64,000 bases of DNA from assembly GCF_009831115.1 (NCBI RefSeq), contig NZ_WUUK01000001.1:434001-498000 (forward strand), written 5' to 3'. A program made the position numbers and the translations under genes. The notes beneath the pieces are model-generated. The model was not told the origin of the DNA and did no database searches. It saw nothing but the letters and a program-made list of their open reading frames with translations. Positions 1 to 7,551 of this stretch are shown one piece after another (positions within the stretch are counted from its first letter, which is position 1; each line of letters starts with the position of its first letter). This stretch comes from Salinicoccus hispanicus (GTDB lineage Bacteria > Bacillota > Bacilli > Staphylococcales > Salinicoccaceae).

Positions 1-1
1 G

Positions 2-1003
2 ATGAATGGTGTGTCGAACATGCTGCCATTCGTTGTGGCCGGTGGTATATTGATCGCCATCAGCTTCATGTTCGGCATCAATTCAGCAGATCCGGAAAGC
101 GTGGAGTACAGTCCGATTGCTGAAATGATCAACTTCATCGGTAACAATGCATTCCAGTTGATGATTCCAATCCTGGCCGGCTTCATCGCGATGAGCATCG
201 CTGACAGACCAGGTCTCGCACCAGGTATGATCGGTGGACTCATGGCTTCAACGATGGGCTCCGGGTTCCTCGGCGGTCTGATTGCCGGTTTCCTTGCTGG
301 CTATCTCATGGTAGGTATTAAAAGAGTGATGGAAAATCTACCGCAGGCACTCGAGGGGTTGAAACCCGTACTACTTTATCCTTTGGTCGGTGTATTCCTG
401 ACAGGTGTCATCATGTACTACGTTGTTGACCCGCCAGCTACTGCACTTAACGAATGGATGAATACAGCCCTCAGCAATATGAGCGGCAGCAACATCATAC
501 TGCTCGGTGCCATTGTCGGTGGTATGATGGCCATCGACATGGGTGGTCCGATCAACAAGGCAGCGTATGCATTCGGTATCGCAGCACTATCTGCAAACAA
601 CCCTGAACCGATTACAGCAGCAATGATCGGTGGTATGGTACCCCCACTTGCGATCGCTGTTGCCACTATGATTTTCAGAAATAAATTTACAGAAGTCGAA
701 AGGTCTTCCGGTCCGACAAACGTCATCATGGGGGCATCATTCATCACAGAAGGTGCCATCCCGTTCGCAGCAGCCGACCCACTCAGGGTCATTCCATCCA
801 TGGTGGTCGGTTCAGCGACAGCCGGTGCACTTGCCATGGCATTCGCAACATCCATCAATGCACCACACGGTGGACTGTTCGTTGCTTTGACAATCGGTGA
901 AGGCAAGCTCATGTTCCTTCTCTCACTCCTCATCGGTACAGCCGTTTCAGCATTGATTCTTGGACTGTTGAAAAAACCAGTACAACAACAAAAAGTAGGC
1001 TAG
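2..1003 (+). CDS. fruA: PTS fructose transporter, IIC domain (C-terminal part)
   Basis: This is the membrane IIC domain of a fructose-family phosphotransferase permease, which carries the sugar inward while IIB phosphorylates it. The gene enters from outside the window, so the IIA and IIB domains are missing and the first Met here is internal. The visible 333 residues are almost wholly hydrophobic with about nine membrane segments. Family hallmarks are NMLPFVVAGGILIA near the beginning, the GGPINKAAYAF loop in the middle, and ITEGAIPFAAADP followed by NAPHGG near the end. A strong hairpin directly follows the stop, so this is the last gene of its operon, probably fruR-fruK-fruA. I am confident of the family and less so of the exact sugar. 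Confidence 0.9.
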   Translation: MNGVSNMLPFVVAGGILIAISFMFGINSADPESVEYSPIAEMINFIGNNAFQLMIPILAGFIAMSIADRPGLAPGMIGGLMASTMGSGFLGGLIAGFLAGYLMVGIKRVMENLPQALEGLKPVLLYPLVGVFLTGVIMYYVVDPPATALNEWMNTALSNMSGSNIILLGAIVGGMMAIDMGGPINKAAYAFGIAALSANNPEPITAAMIGGMVPPLAIAVATMIFRNKFTEVERSSGPTNVIMGASFITEGAIPFAAADPLRVIPSMVVGSATAGALAMAFATSINAPHGGLFVALTIGEGKLMFLLSLLIGTAVSALILGLLKKPVQQQKVG

Positions 1004-1007
1004 GCAA

Positions 1008-1047
1008 AAATAATCCCCACATGAAAAATATCATGTGGGGATTATTT
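1008..1047. terminator. Bidirectional terminator after fruA
   Basis: Near-perfect inverted repeat with arms AAATAATCCCCACATGA and TCATGTGGGGATTATTT around a short A-rich loop. It lies between fruA on the plus strand and a convergent small gene on the minus strand and can serve both. Confidence 0.85.
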
Positions 1048-1062
1048 ATGTTATCGTCAGGA

Positions 1063-1254
1063 TCATCTACCTCTAGTAAATAGTCTGACGATGAAGCCGA
1101 GAGCGGCAACAATAGCGATTGCACCAAAAGCAACAAGGGCAAGAATCTGTCCCGTGCTTGGTGTGCTGTCATTCATTAGGCTGAGTACCCCTGTAACTGC
1201 TGCAATTACAGCGATGCCGATGAGAATGTACATGACACTCTTATTGGCAGACAT
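1063..1254 (-). CDS. Small two-span membrane protein, unknown function
   Basis: A 63-residue protein with two hydrophobic segments (about residues 7-26 and 37-57) joined by a short polar turn (NDSTPSTG) and a basic C-terminal tail (RLFTRGR). A clear AAGGAGG-type ribosome site precedes the ATG. The topology suggests a helical hairpin with the basic end inside the cell. I do not recognise a family. The gene is monocistronic and converges on fruA through the shared terminator. It is probably real because of its ribosome site and coherent composition. Confidence 0.6.
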   Translation of the reverse strand: MSANKSVMYILIGIAVIAAVTGVLSLMNDSTPSTGQILALVAFGAIAIVAALGFIVRLFTRGR

Positions 1255-1410
1255 AGTATCCTCCTTATAGATTTAACATGGCTATTTCGATACGCCTATA
1301 TTTTTACTGTAACATATTCAGTATGCTACACAAAATCTCCAGGCAATACGCATATAACCATGGAGAATTCTAAATGTGGAGAATAAAAGGTCAATGTATT
1401 CGGTTATCAT

Positions 1411-1439
1411 TTGACTTTTTCGTCCATATTCACTAATAT
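1411..1439 (+). promoter_or_regulatory. SigA-type promoter of the thiamine operon
   Basis: TTGACT at 1411-1416, a 17-base spacer and TAATAT at 1434-1439. Transcription would start near 1446, just upstream of the TPP riboswitch. Confidence 0.75.
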
Positions 1440-1460
1440 ACAAAATAATTGAATAGCAGT

Positions 1461-1545
1461 ACCACTAGGGGTGCGATTTTGCTGAGACAGCCATATGGCT
1501 GATCCCTTTGATCTGATCTGGATAATGCCAGCGTAGAAAAGTGGT
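1461..1545 (+). promoter_or_regulatory. TPP riboswitch (THI element)
   Basis: Contains the conserved thiamine pyrophosphate aptamer blocks in order: GGGGTGCG at 1468-1475, GCTGAGA, CCCTTTGATCTGATCTGG, and ATAATGCCAGCGTAG ending at 1536. The ACCACT start at 1461 pairs with AGTGGT at 1540-1545 to close helix P1. It lies between the promoter and tenA, so TPP binding should terminate transcription of the salvage operon. Confidence 0.93.
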
Positions 1546-1574
1546 TTGGTTGAACATTCCATGTCTTTCTACTG

Positions 1575-1606
1575 AACCCACTTCCTACGCTGGAAGTGGG
1601 TTTTTT
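1575..1606 (+). terminator. Riboswitch expression-platform terminator
   Basis: Hairpin with arms AACCCACTTCC and GGAAGTGGGTT, followed by a T run. Its top, CTACGCTGG at 1585-1593, is exactly complementary to CCAGCGTAG at 1528-1536 in the aptamer, and the flanking CCACT can pair with AGTGG. The aptamer 3' end therefore forms either the ligand-bound fold or an antiterminator with this hairpin. Confidence 0.85.
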
Positions 1607-1628
1607 GTTATGAAAAAGGAGAGATTAC

Positions 1629-2312
1629 ATGCTGAGTGAAATATTGAAGAAAGAAACTGAACCGATGATCGAGGCGATCTATAGTGATGCGTTCATACAG
1701 GGGCTAATCAGAGGAGATATTGATGATGCGGCAGTTGCACATTATCTGCGTGCAGATTCATTATATCTGGATGAATTCGCGAAACTCTATGCATTGCTGA
1801 TGTCGAAGACAGAATCCAAAGAGACAGTGAGATTCCTGATGGGACAGATGGCTTTTCTTCTGGATGGTGAAAGCGAGGCACATGAAGTCCTGGCCCATGC
1901 GATAAACAGATCGTATGAGGACATAATAAAGGACGGGGAATGGTATCCTTCCGCAGATCATTATATAAAACACATGTATTTCAATGCCTACACAAGAGAG
2001 GACATTGCATACGCAATCAGTGCCATGGCACCGTGTCCCTATGTCTATCGGAGAGTGGCACAGATGGCACTGGAGCGACATACATTCGACACGGATCATC
2101 CATATAGAAGATGGTTTGAGTTCTACGCAAATGATATGAATGACACGATAGATGTCATGTTCGGCATCATGGATGATGCTGCTGCGCACATGACCGAAAA
2201 AGAAGTCGGCATACTCAGAAAGAACTACCTGGAAAGTACAGAGCATGAAAGACGTTTCTTCAATATGGCAGCGACAAAAGAACGGTGGAAGGGAGCGGAT
2301 ATGAATGACTGA
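1629..2312 (+). CDS. tenA: Aminopyrimidine aminohydrolase / thiaminase II
   Basis: TenA-family enzymes hydrolyse aminopyrimidine breakdown products of thiamine to HMP for salvage. The 227-residue all-alpha protein has the family length. The catalytic cysteine is C136 in the APCPYVY motif, and D43 lies in the RADSLYL segment that contacts the pyrimidine ring. A GGAGAG ribosome site precedes the ATG. It is the first gene after the TPP riboswitch and overlaps thiD by eight bases, so translation is probably coupled. In this window the pathway begins with salvage; no thiC is present. Confidence 0.93.
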   Translation: MLSEILKKETEPMIEAIYSDAFIQGLIRGDIDDAAVAHYLRADSLYLDEFAKLYALLMSKTESKETVRFLMGQMAFLLDGESEAHEVLAHAINRSYEDIIKDGEWYPSADHYIKHMYFNAYTREDIAYAISAMAPCPYVYRRVAQMALERHTFDTDHPYRRWFEFYANDMNDTIDVMFGIMDDAAAHMTEKEVGILRKNYLESTEHERRFFNMAATKERWKGADMND

Positions 2313-3099
2313 GTTTCCAATTGCACTGACTGTAGCCGGCAATGATCCGACAGGCGGCGCGGGCATTCTGGCCGACAGCAAGACGTTCCACGCACGCGGA
2401 GTGTATGGCATGGCTGCTGTGACTTCGCTGACTGCGCAGAACACCATGGGTGTCCAGGATGCCTTTAATGTACCCGTCGAATTTCTCGAAAAGCAGCTGC
2501 ACAGCATTTTCACCGATGAGCTGCCGCATGCAATGAAAAGCGGCATGATCGCAACGGTCGATATGATGGCGGTCGTTGCACGCACTGTAGAAAAGTATGA
2601 TATACCATACGTCATCGATCCGGTCATGATCGCGACGAGCGGAGATGCACTGATAGAGGAAGCGGCAATTGATTATCTGAGGGAAAAACTGCTGCCCACT
2701 GCACTAAGTGTGACACCGAACATCCATGAAGCAGAAAAGATATCAGGCAGGAAAATTGAGAATTCAACAGATATCAGAAAGGTTGCAGATATTTTCCTGA
2801 AAGAAATCGGTGTTCAGAGTGTCATTATCAAAGGTGGCCATCTTGAAGGAGATGCAGTGGATTATCTATTCACGAGAGACACCACAGTGGAACTGAGTAC
2901 GCCACGTATCGAGACGTCGAATACGCATGGAACAGGCTGTACGTTCTCCGCAGCGATCACAGCAGAACTTGCCAAAGGAAAGACACTCGAAGAGAGCTTC
3001 AGGCTGGCGAAGAGATATATCAGTTCTGCAATCGAAAATAATCCTGGAATCGGGAGGGGCAACGGTCCCGTAAATCATTTCAGCTATAAAGGAGACTAG
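2305..3099 (+). CDS. thiD: Hydroxymethylpyrimidine / phosphomethylpyrimidine kinase
   Basis: Phosphorylates HMP twice to HMP-PP, the pyrimidine substrate of ThiE. This ribokinase-fold protein of 264 residues shows the N-terminal substrate loop AGNDPTGGAGILAD (residues 9-22) and the C-terminal anion-hole motif THGTGCTFSAAI with C212. It overlaps the end of tenA and is followed three bases later by thiM, as expected of a tight operon. Paralogous pyridoxal kinases share the fold, but the thiamine context settles the assignment. Confidence 0.93.
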   Translation: MTEFPIALTVAGNDPTGGAGILADSKTFHARGVYGMAAVTSLTAQNTMGVQDAFNVPVEFLEKQLHSIFTDELPHAMKSGMIATVDMMAVVARTVEKYDIPYVIDPVMIATSGDALIEEAAIDYLREKLLPTALSVTPNIHEAEKISGRKIENSTDIRKVADIFLKEIGVQSVIIKGGHLEGDAVDYLFTRDTTVELSTPRIETSNTHGTGCTFSAAITAELAKGKTLEESFRLAKRYISSAIENNPGIGRGNGPVNHFSYKGD

Positions 3100-3102
3100 A
3101 AT

Positions 3103-3888
3103 ATGAAACGCATAGAGAAACTAAGGACAGAAAGTCCGCTGGTCGTCTGCATCACCAATGATGTAGTCAAAAACTTTACTGCCAACGGCATATTGGCTGC
3201 AGGTGCTTCGCCCATCATGAGCGGGGAAAAAGCAGAAGCATACGATCTGATGAATGTTGCTTCTGCACTGGTGATCAATATAGGTACGGCGGACCGGGAC
3301 AAGGTGGAGCTGATGGATAAAATGATGGAAGCGGCCAATGATAAAGACAAACCGATCATCTTCGATCCGGTCGGCTATGGTGCTTCCAGTTTCCGCGTCG
3401 ACATCACGGAGGATCTGCTAAGCCGTCACAAGGTCTCTCTCATAAAAGGCAACGGTGGTGAGATGCTTGCATTATCCGGTGCGGAGAGCAGTCTTAAAGG
3501 CGTCGACTCCACAGAACAGACAGATACAGCTGAGATTGCCAAAGCGGTATACAATAGGTTCAAAATTCCTGCCCTTGTTACCGGCAAGGTGGACGCCCTT
3601 GCAACAGAGGATGGTGTGATGACCATGTTCAATGGTCACAGTCTGCAAGGAAAGATTACAGGATCAGGATGTCTCCTCGGTGCATTGACGGCTGCTTTCA
3701 TCGGAATTGAAGATGATTTCAGTGCCGAAGCAGTGGTCGATGCGGTCAGCTACTATAATCTATGTGCGGAATGTGCTGCTGCGCAGATGAACCGTCCAGC
3801 ACCGGGTAATTTCATCAGCCATCTGATCGACGAACTCTATCTCAGTGAGGATGATCTGCTTCAAGACAGGAATGTCAAAGGGTTATGA
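3103..3888 (+). CDS. thiM: Hydroxyethylthiazole kinase
   Basis: Phosphorylates the salvaged thiazole alcohol to give the second ThiE substrate. The 261-residue protein has the family start CITNDVVKNFTANGILAAGASPIM split over residues 13-36, the FDPVGYGAS phosphate loop, and the catalytic GSGCLLGAL motif with C190. A GGAGAC ribosome site precedes the ATG. Its stop codon overlaps the start of thiE in an ATGA arrangement, indicating translational coupling. Confidence 0.93.
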   Translation: MKRIEKLRTESPLVVCITNDVVKNFTANGILAAGASPIMSGEKAEAYDLMNVASALVINIGTADRDKVELMDKMMEAANDKDKPIIFDPVGYGASSFRVDITEDLLSRHKVSLIKGNGGEMLALSGAESSLKGVDSTEQTDTAEIAKAVYNRFKIPALVTGKVDALATEDGVMTMFNGHSLQGKITGSGCLLGALTAAFIGIEDDFSAEAVVDAVSYYNLCAECAAAQMNRPAPGNFISHLIDELYLSEDDLLQDRNVKGL

Positions 3889-4508
3889 TGAATCCGGAAG
3901 ATTTAAGGCTATACTTCATCTGTGGCAGTAATAATGTGCAAAGGGATGCGCTACTGGTCATTGAAGAAGCACTCGCGCATGGGGTGACCATGTTCCAATT
4001 GAGGGAGAAGGGGCCAGGTGCACTGGAAGGTGAAGCACTCACTGATTTTGCAGCAGAAATCAAACACCTCTGCCAAAAACACAGTGTTCCTTTCATTGTG
4101 AATGATGATGTGCCACTTGCAGAGAGAGTAGGTGCAGATGGCATTCACCTGGGTCAGGATGACCAGAAAGTCACATCGTTATCTTCATATTTCGATGATA
4201 AGATCATCGGACTGTCTGTCAGGGATCATACTGAACTTGAACAGAGTGATCTATCGAATGTCGACTATATCGGTACAGGTCCGGTGTTTCCCACACATTC
4301 CAAAGACGACGCAGGCAGTACTATCGGCGTCGAAGGTCTTGAAGCAATGAGACAGCAGATTGGAGAGCTGCCTATGGTGGCAATCGGCGGCATCAACTCT
4401 GAAAACTTCAGGTCGTGTCTCGAAAATGGTGCAGATGGCGTGTCCTTTATATCTGCAATTGCACAAGCGGAGAATGTAGGCCGGGCAGTGAAGGGTTTCT
4501 TAGGGTGA
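3885..4508 (+). CDS. thiE: Thiamine-phosphate synthase
   Basis: Joins HMP-PP and thiazole phosphate to thiamine monophosphate. The 207-residue TIM barrel shows FQLREKG, the Mg-pyrophosphate segment NDDVPLAERVGADGIHLGQDD, GTGPVFPTHSKDDAG, and the C-terminal phosphate site AIGGINSEN. Two adjacent ATG codons (3885 and 3888) are possible starts; both overlap or abut the thiM stop TGA at 3886-3888. It is the last recognisable gene of the operon and is followed by a terminator at 4641. Confidence 0.93.
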   Translation: MMNPEDLRLYFICGSNNVQRDALLVIEEALAHGVTMFQLREKGPGALEGEALTDFAAEIKHLCQKHSVPFIVNDDVPLAERVGADGIHLGQDDQKVTSLSSYFDDKIIGLSVRDHTELEQSDLSNVDYIGTGPVFPTHSKDDAGSTIGVEGLEAMRQQIGELPMVAIGGINSENFRSCLENGADGVSFISAIAQAENVGRAVKGFLG

Positions 4509-4633
4509 AGATAGAGGGAATGGCGTATTTACTGGGACTTGAAGCTGCTTTTACTGAAACGCGTCCTCGGATTATTGAAAGAGACAGATCATTAATCGGT
4601 ATTGACCAGTATCCAAAATGTATTTACTGCTGA
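4505..4633 (+). CDS. Possible short ORF after thiE
   Basis: A 42-codon frame begins with GTG overlapping the thiE stop and ends seven bases before the terminator hairpin. It encodes a mixed-charge peptide with MAYLLGLEAAF near the start and KCIYC at the end. There is no independent ribosome site beyond the coupling position and no recognised family. It may simply be 3' untranslated RNA. Confidence 0.2.
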   Translation: MKIEGMAYLLGLEAAFTETRPRIIERDRSLIGIDQYPKCIYC

Positions 4634-4640
4634 ATAAAGA

Positions 4641-4687
4641 TAGCCCGGTGCACGAGAAATGATTTCTCATGCGCAGGGCTTTTTATA
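4641..4687 (+). terminator. Terminator of the thiamine operon
   Basis: Hairpin built on TAGCCC...GGGCT with an inner GAGAAATGATTTCTC repeat, followed by TTTTTATAT. Confidence 0.75.
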
Positions 4688-4736
4688 TATCATGCTTTCC
4701 TTGTTTATTTTAAAAGACTGTATCAGATTCACTGCT

Positions 4737-5009
4737 TCACCAGACCAATACGAGCATAAAGATAACTGAAGAGACCATAAAAATAATCTTATAGAAATTC
4801 GGATTGATATTGGATGTCTCTGAGTCCAGTAGTCCATTTATGTAGTTGACGCAAAATACAAACAATCCCAAGAGCACAAAGAAAACCACTATAGCAATAA
4901 AGCCATCAAGCGAAAGGGAGTAAGTTAAAAAGCCGATATTAACTGCGAGCATGTAGCCTAACATAATATTGATGAATATAGCTTTAATCGCAAAATTTTT
5001 CAATAACAA
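4737..5009 (-). CDS. Hypothetical three-span membrane protein
   Basis: A 90-residue protein with three hydrophobic stretches at about residues 5-30, 36-58 and 70-89, the last ending almost at the C-terminus. The start is TTG, chosen because GGAAGG lies about five bases upstream and no ATG is close. A conserved-looking loop (NGLLDSETSNINPNF) separates spans two and three. No family recognised. It is monocistronic and divergent from the DUF2268-like gene. Confidence 0.5.
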   Translation of the reverse strand: MLLKNFAIKAIFINIMLGYMLAVNIGFLTYSLSLDGFIAIVVFFVLLGLFVFCVNYINGLLDSETSNINPNFYKIIFMVSSVIFMLVLVW

Positions 5010-5116
5010 CCATCCTTCCAGTCTATAAAATATTGAATTACATTTATTTCAATTATATACTGATTTTATAATAGACACAATTTTCAAAAATAATAAATGA
5101 ACTGTAGGGTGATACG

Positions 5117-5947
5117 TTGAATATTAAATATGGATATAAGTCCTATTTAGCCACCATTAAAGAAATGGAAAGTGAATCGAAGAAAGAAGTATGGTTGGGA
5201 TACTATTCAATGTATAAAGAAGTGTTCGATACCATACTGGATAGATTGTATATGATGCCAATTGAAGCAATACTGGAAATTGTGGAGAATATTGATTTCG
5301 ATAGCCTGGCAGAAAAAGCAGAGGCAGGAATCGGTAATAGTGACCTAGTAAGATTAGAGGATATTCTCATTAAATGTATTCGATACTATCCGTTTGATAG
5401 AAGTTTCGATGTGTATATTCTCGTCGGATTTGGTCATATAGACGGCACTGCGCTACCATCCAGGCTCCCTTTTCTCTACCTCGGGTTGGAACGCCTTAAA
5501 GACAGAGATATAGAATTGCTGATTCAATATGAATTCAATCATATGGTTAGATTCCACGCTAATAGTGAATTTATGACTGGTACTACATTGACGGTGGGAC
5601 AACTGGTAGTTGCAGAAGGACTTGCAACGCTAGCACCTCTTGCAATGAAAACTGAAACGCTATCTGAGAAAGCAATTGCAAAATCACTCTTCATGGAATC
5701 AGATGAATATGAAAACTTAAAAAGCAACTTCAAGGAGATCGAAAAGAGTATTATCATTGATTTTGATAAAGAACTTTCACCTCGACTTATGTAGAAATAC
5801 TTTATGAAAAATGGTGGAGAGTTTGATAGGGCCGGTTATTTTTACGGTATGATTATCATAAAGGATTTGATTGATGAAGGCTCGTCTCTCCCTGAACTGA
5901 CATACATGGAGACCCGATCCATAATGTACTACTTTGCGAGAAGATAA
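5117..5947 (+). pseudogene. DUF2268-like metalloprotease homologue, interrupted by in-frame TAG
   Basis: The first part (TTG start at 5117, AGGGTGAT ribosome site) runs 225 codons to TAG at 5792-5794. The same frame then continues without a gap for 50 more codons to TAA at 5945. The total of about 276 codons is close to the usual length of DUF2268 (YjaZ-like) proteins. The continuation looks like a genuine C-terminus, with AGYFYGMIIIKDL resembling the family's end block. Residues 135-139 read YEFNH where the family has an HExxH zinc site, so the first His is also lost; a later EGLA supplies the distal acidic motif. The gene is therefore either decayed or catalytically dead. Stop-codon readthrough is possible but unsupported. 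The family assignment is by motif memory and is moderate. Confidence 0.5.
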
Positions 5948-6123
5948 AATAAAGATGTAATAATTTATAATTGTTGTTTTTATCTTTTAATAGAAATTAT
6001 GCTGAACTGTCTATAAGAGTAGATTACTCAAGTACAAACTTGTACATTTGTTCAGAGAATATGTGAGTCTCTTTATCCAACTGGAAATAATTTATAAAAT
6101 TGCTATCATTGAGGGGATTACTT

Positions 6124-6183
6124 TTGAAAATTCTGATGGCTGCATGATCGCTAGTATTTATTGTACTTGCATTGTTACTATGA
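6124..6183 (+). pseudogene. Possible short hydrophobic peptide ORF with internal TGA
   Basis: Within the 488-base gene-poor, A/T-rich stretch 5948-6435, a GAGGGG ribosome-like site is followed by TTG and a frame reading MKILMAA, a TGA at 6145, then SLVFIVLALLL and TGA at 6181. Read through, this would be a 19-residue single-span peptide. A terminator follows immediately. It could be a decayed small toxin-like gene or chance. Nothing else in the stretch is recognisable. Confidence 0.2.
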
Positions 6184-6186
6184 ATG

Positions 6187-6213
6187 ACTCACTTCTATAA
6201 GAGGTGGGTTTTT
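6187..6213 (+). terminator. Terminator-like hairpin
   Basis: ACTCACTTCT pairs with AGAGGTGGGT (two G-T pairs) and is followed by TTTTT. It has no obvious upstream gene other than the short hydrophobic frame at 6124. Confidence 0.5.
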
Positions 6214-6435
6214 CTATAGAGAGTCATTATAGAACTTTGATTATGTCTTAAGACATTTTATTTAATACATATTATTATTCTTTAAAAATGGCAGTATTGT
6301 TTTAAATAATATGTTAAAAAATTACCATGACCATTAAATAAAACCAAAAAAAAAGTAACGTTAGTATATATAATCATATTGTTAAAATTTGATTTTAAAA
6401 ATAGAAATATTTTTAAAAAACAGAGGAGCAATAAT

Positions 6436-7299
6436 ATGATTTTATGGGCAATACCTTTAGGAATTGTAATCGGCATTATGTCAGGATTTTTTGGAATTGG
6501 TGGAGGATTCATACTTACTCCTGTTTTAATGCTAATGGGTTTTTCTCCAGTTGTAGCTATCACAATCAGCTTACTTTATACCATAAGTACTTCTTTATCT
6601 GGAGCTTGGGTTCATTTTCAATTTAAAAATATATACTGGAAAGCAGTTTTATTTTTATCGATAGGTGGAATAGCTGGTACTCAAATCGCGCGCCCAATTG
6701 TATTATGGCTTCAAAATAGAGGAATAGATGAACTTGCGATACCTATTATCTACTTAGTTCTACTCGCATACTTTAGTATTTCGATGTTCGCTAGTAAAAA
6801 CAAAAATCAAGATGATTTAAATAATAACACGTCAAGATGGATATTTTTGATGTTAGGTATAATAGGTGGTGTTGCATCATCAACCTTAGGAGTAGGTGGA
6901 GGTTTCATCATGGTCCCATTACTGATTACATTGGCCAAAATTCCACCTAAATTGGCAGTGGGCACATCTTTAGTAAGTATTACTTTCATCGTTGCTATTG
7001 GCTTCATCTCTTATGCTGCAAGTACGCCAATAGATTATATACTTGCATTCTATCTAATACTTGGGGCATTGATTGGGACACAAATTGGTCCAAGACTGAC
7101 AAAAGTCTATTCCAATGATCAGATACAACATTTATTGGGTGGACTTTATGTAGTAACTTTTATAAGTGTATTATTTAAATTACTCAACCTAAGTCTAGCC
7201 GGATTGGTTGTTCTATTATTGTATATCGCAATAGTATTAGGTCTATTTATCTTTAGAGTATTTAGACAGAAAGAGAATAAAGTTGTAAATGCAGGTTGA
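6436..7299 (+). CDS. TauE/SafE-family sulfite/anion exporter
   Basis: Members export sulfite, sulfate, sulfoacetate or related anions. The 287-residue protein has about eight membrane spans arranged as two repeats. Each repeat begins with the family's glycine-rich signature: GIMSGFFGIGGGFI near residue 12 and GVASSTLGVGGGFIMVP near residue 150. The ATG at 6436 is preferred over an upstream in-frame ATG at 6379 because CAGAGGAGC precedes it at ideal spacing. It stands upstream of a GPH symporter and a sulfatase, which suggests it disposes of the sulfur anion released by the sulfatase. The region is A/T-richer than the flanking thiamine genes, suggesting acquisition. Confidence 0.82.
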   Translation: MILWAIPLGIVIGIMSGFFGIGGGFILTPVLMLMGFSPVVAITISLLYTISTSLSGAWVHFQFKNIYWKAVLFLSIGGIAGTQIARPIVLWLQNRGIDELAIPIIYLVLLAYFSISMFASKNKNQDDLNNNTSRWIFLMLGIIGGVASSTLGVGGGFIMVPLLITLAKIPPKLAVGTSLVSITFIVAIGFISYAASTPIDYILAFYLILGALIGTQIGPRLTKVYSNDQIQHLLGGLYVVTFISVLFKLLNLSLAGLVVLLLYIAIVLGLFIFRVFRQKENKVVNAG

Positions 7300-7417
7300 T
7301 TTTTTAGATTATTCAAAATAACTGAAAACAATAACTTAATATTAATAAAATACTAAAAACATTAATTTAAAGCAAAAAAATTAGCAGATTGAGAACTATA
7401 ATATATTTATTAGTTTT

Positions 7418-7431
7418 GGTAAGCGCTTTCT
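7418..7431 (+). promoter_or_regulatory. cre-like catabolite repression site
   Basis: GGTAAGCGCTTTCT matches the cre consensus TGWAARCGYTWWCW at 13 of 14 positions. It lies 15 bases downstream of a TATAAT at 7397-7402, a position expected for CcpA roadblock or repression, and about 120 bases before the GPH symporter. The -35 element is poor. Confidence 0.55.
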
Positions 7432-7551
7432 CAAAGAGCAAAGTATCTATTTAGAAGAGACTGCAATTAAAAAACTGATCTTCATCATAAGGATTAATAA
7501 TGTCTGGACATCCTTGAAGAAAAATACAGATTAAGGGGAGGTTCTATTTAT

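Noticed and set aside
418-933. Long open frame on the minus strand inside fruA
   Set aside because: It is antisense to a clear membrane permease gene and has no ribosome site or recognisable composition.
1761-2627. 288-codon minus-strand frame over tenA and thiD
   Set aside because: It is a shadow of two strongly supported thiamine genes and has low-complexity, cysteine-rich composition.
6300-6420. Possible CRISPR-like or tandem repeats in the A/T-rich spacer
   Set aside because: Only irregular A/T runs are present; no regularly spaced repeat was found there or elsewhere in the window.
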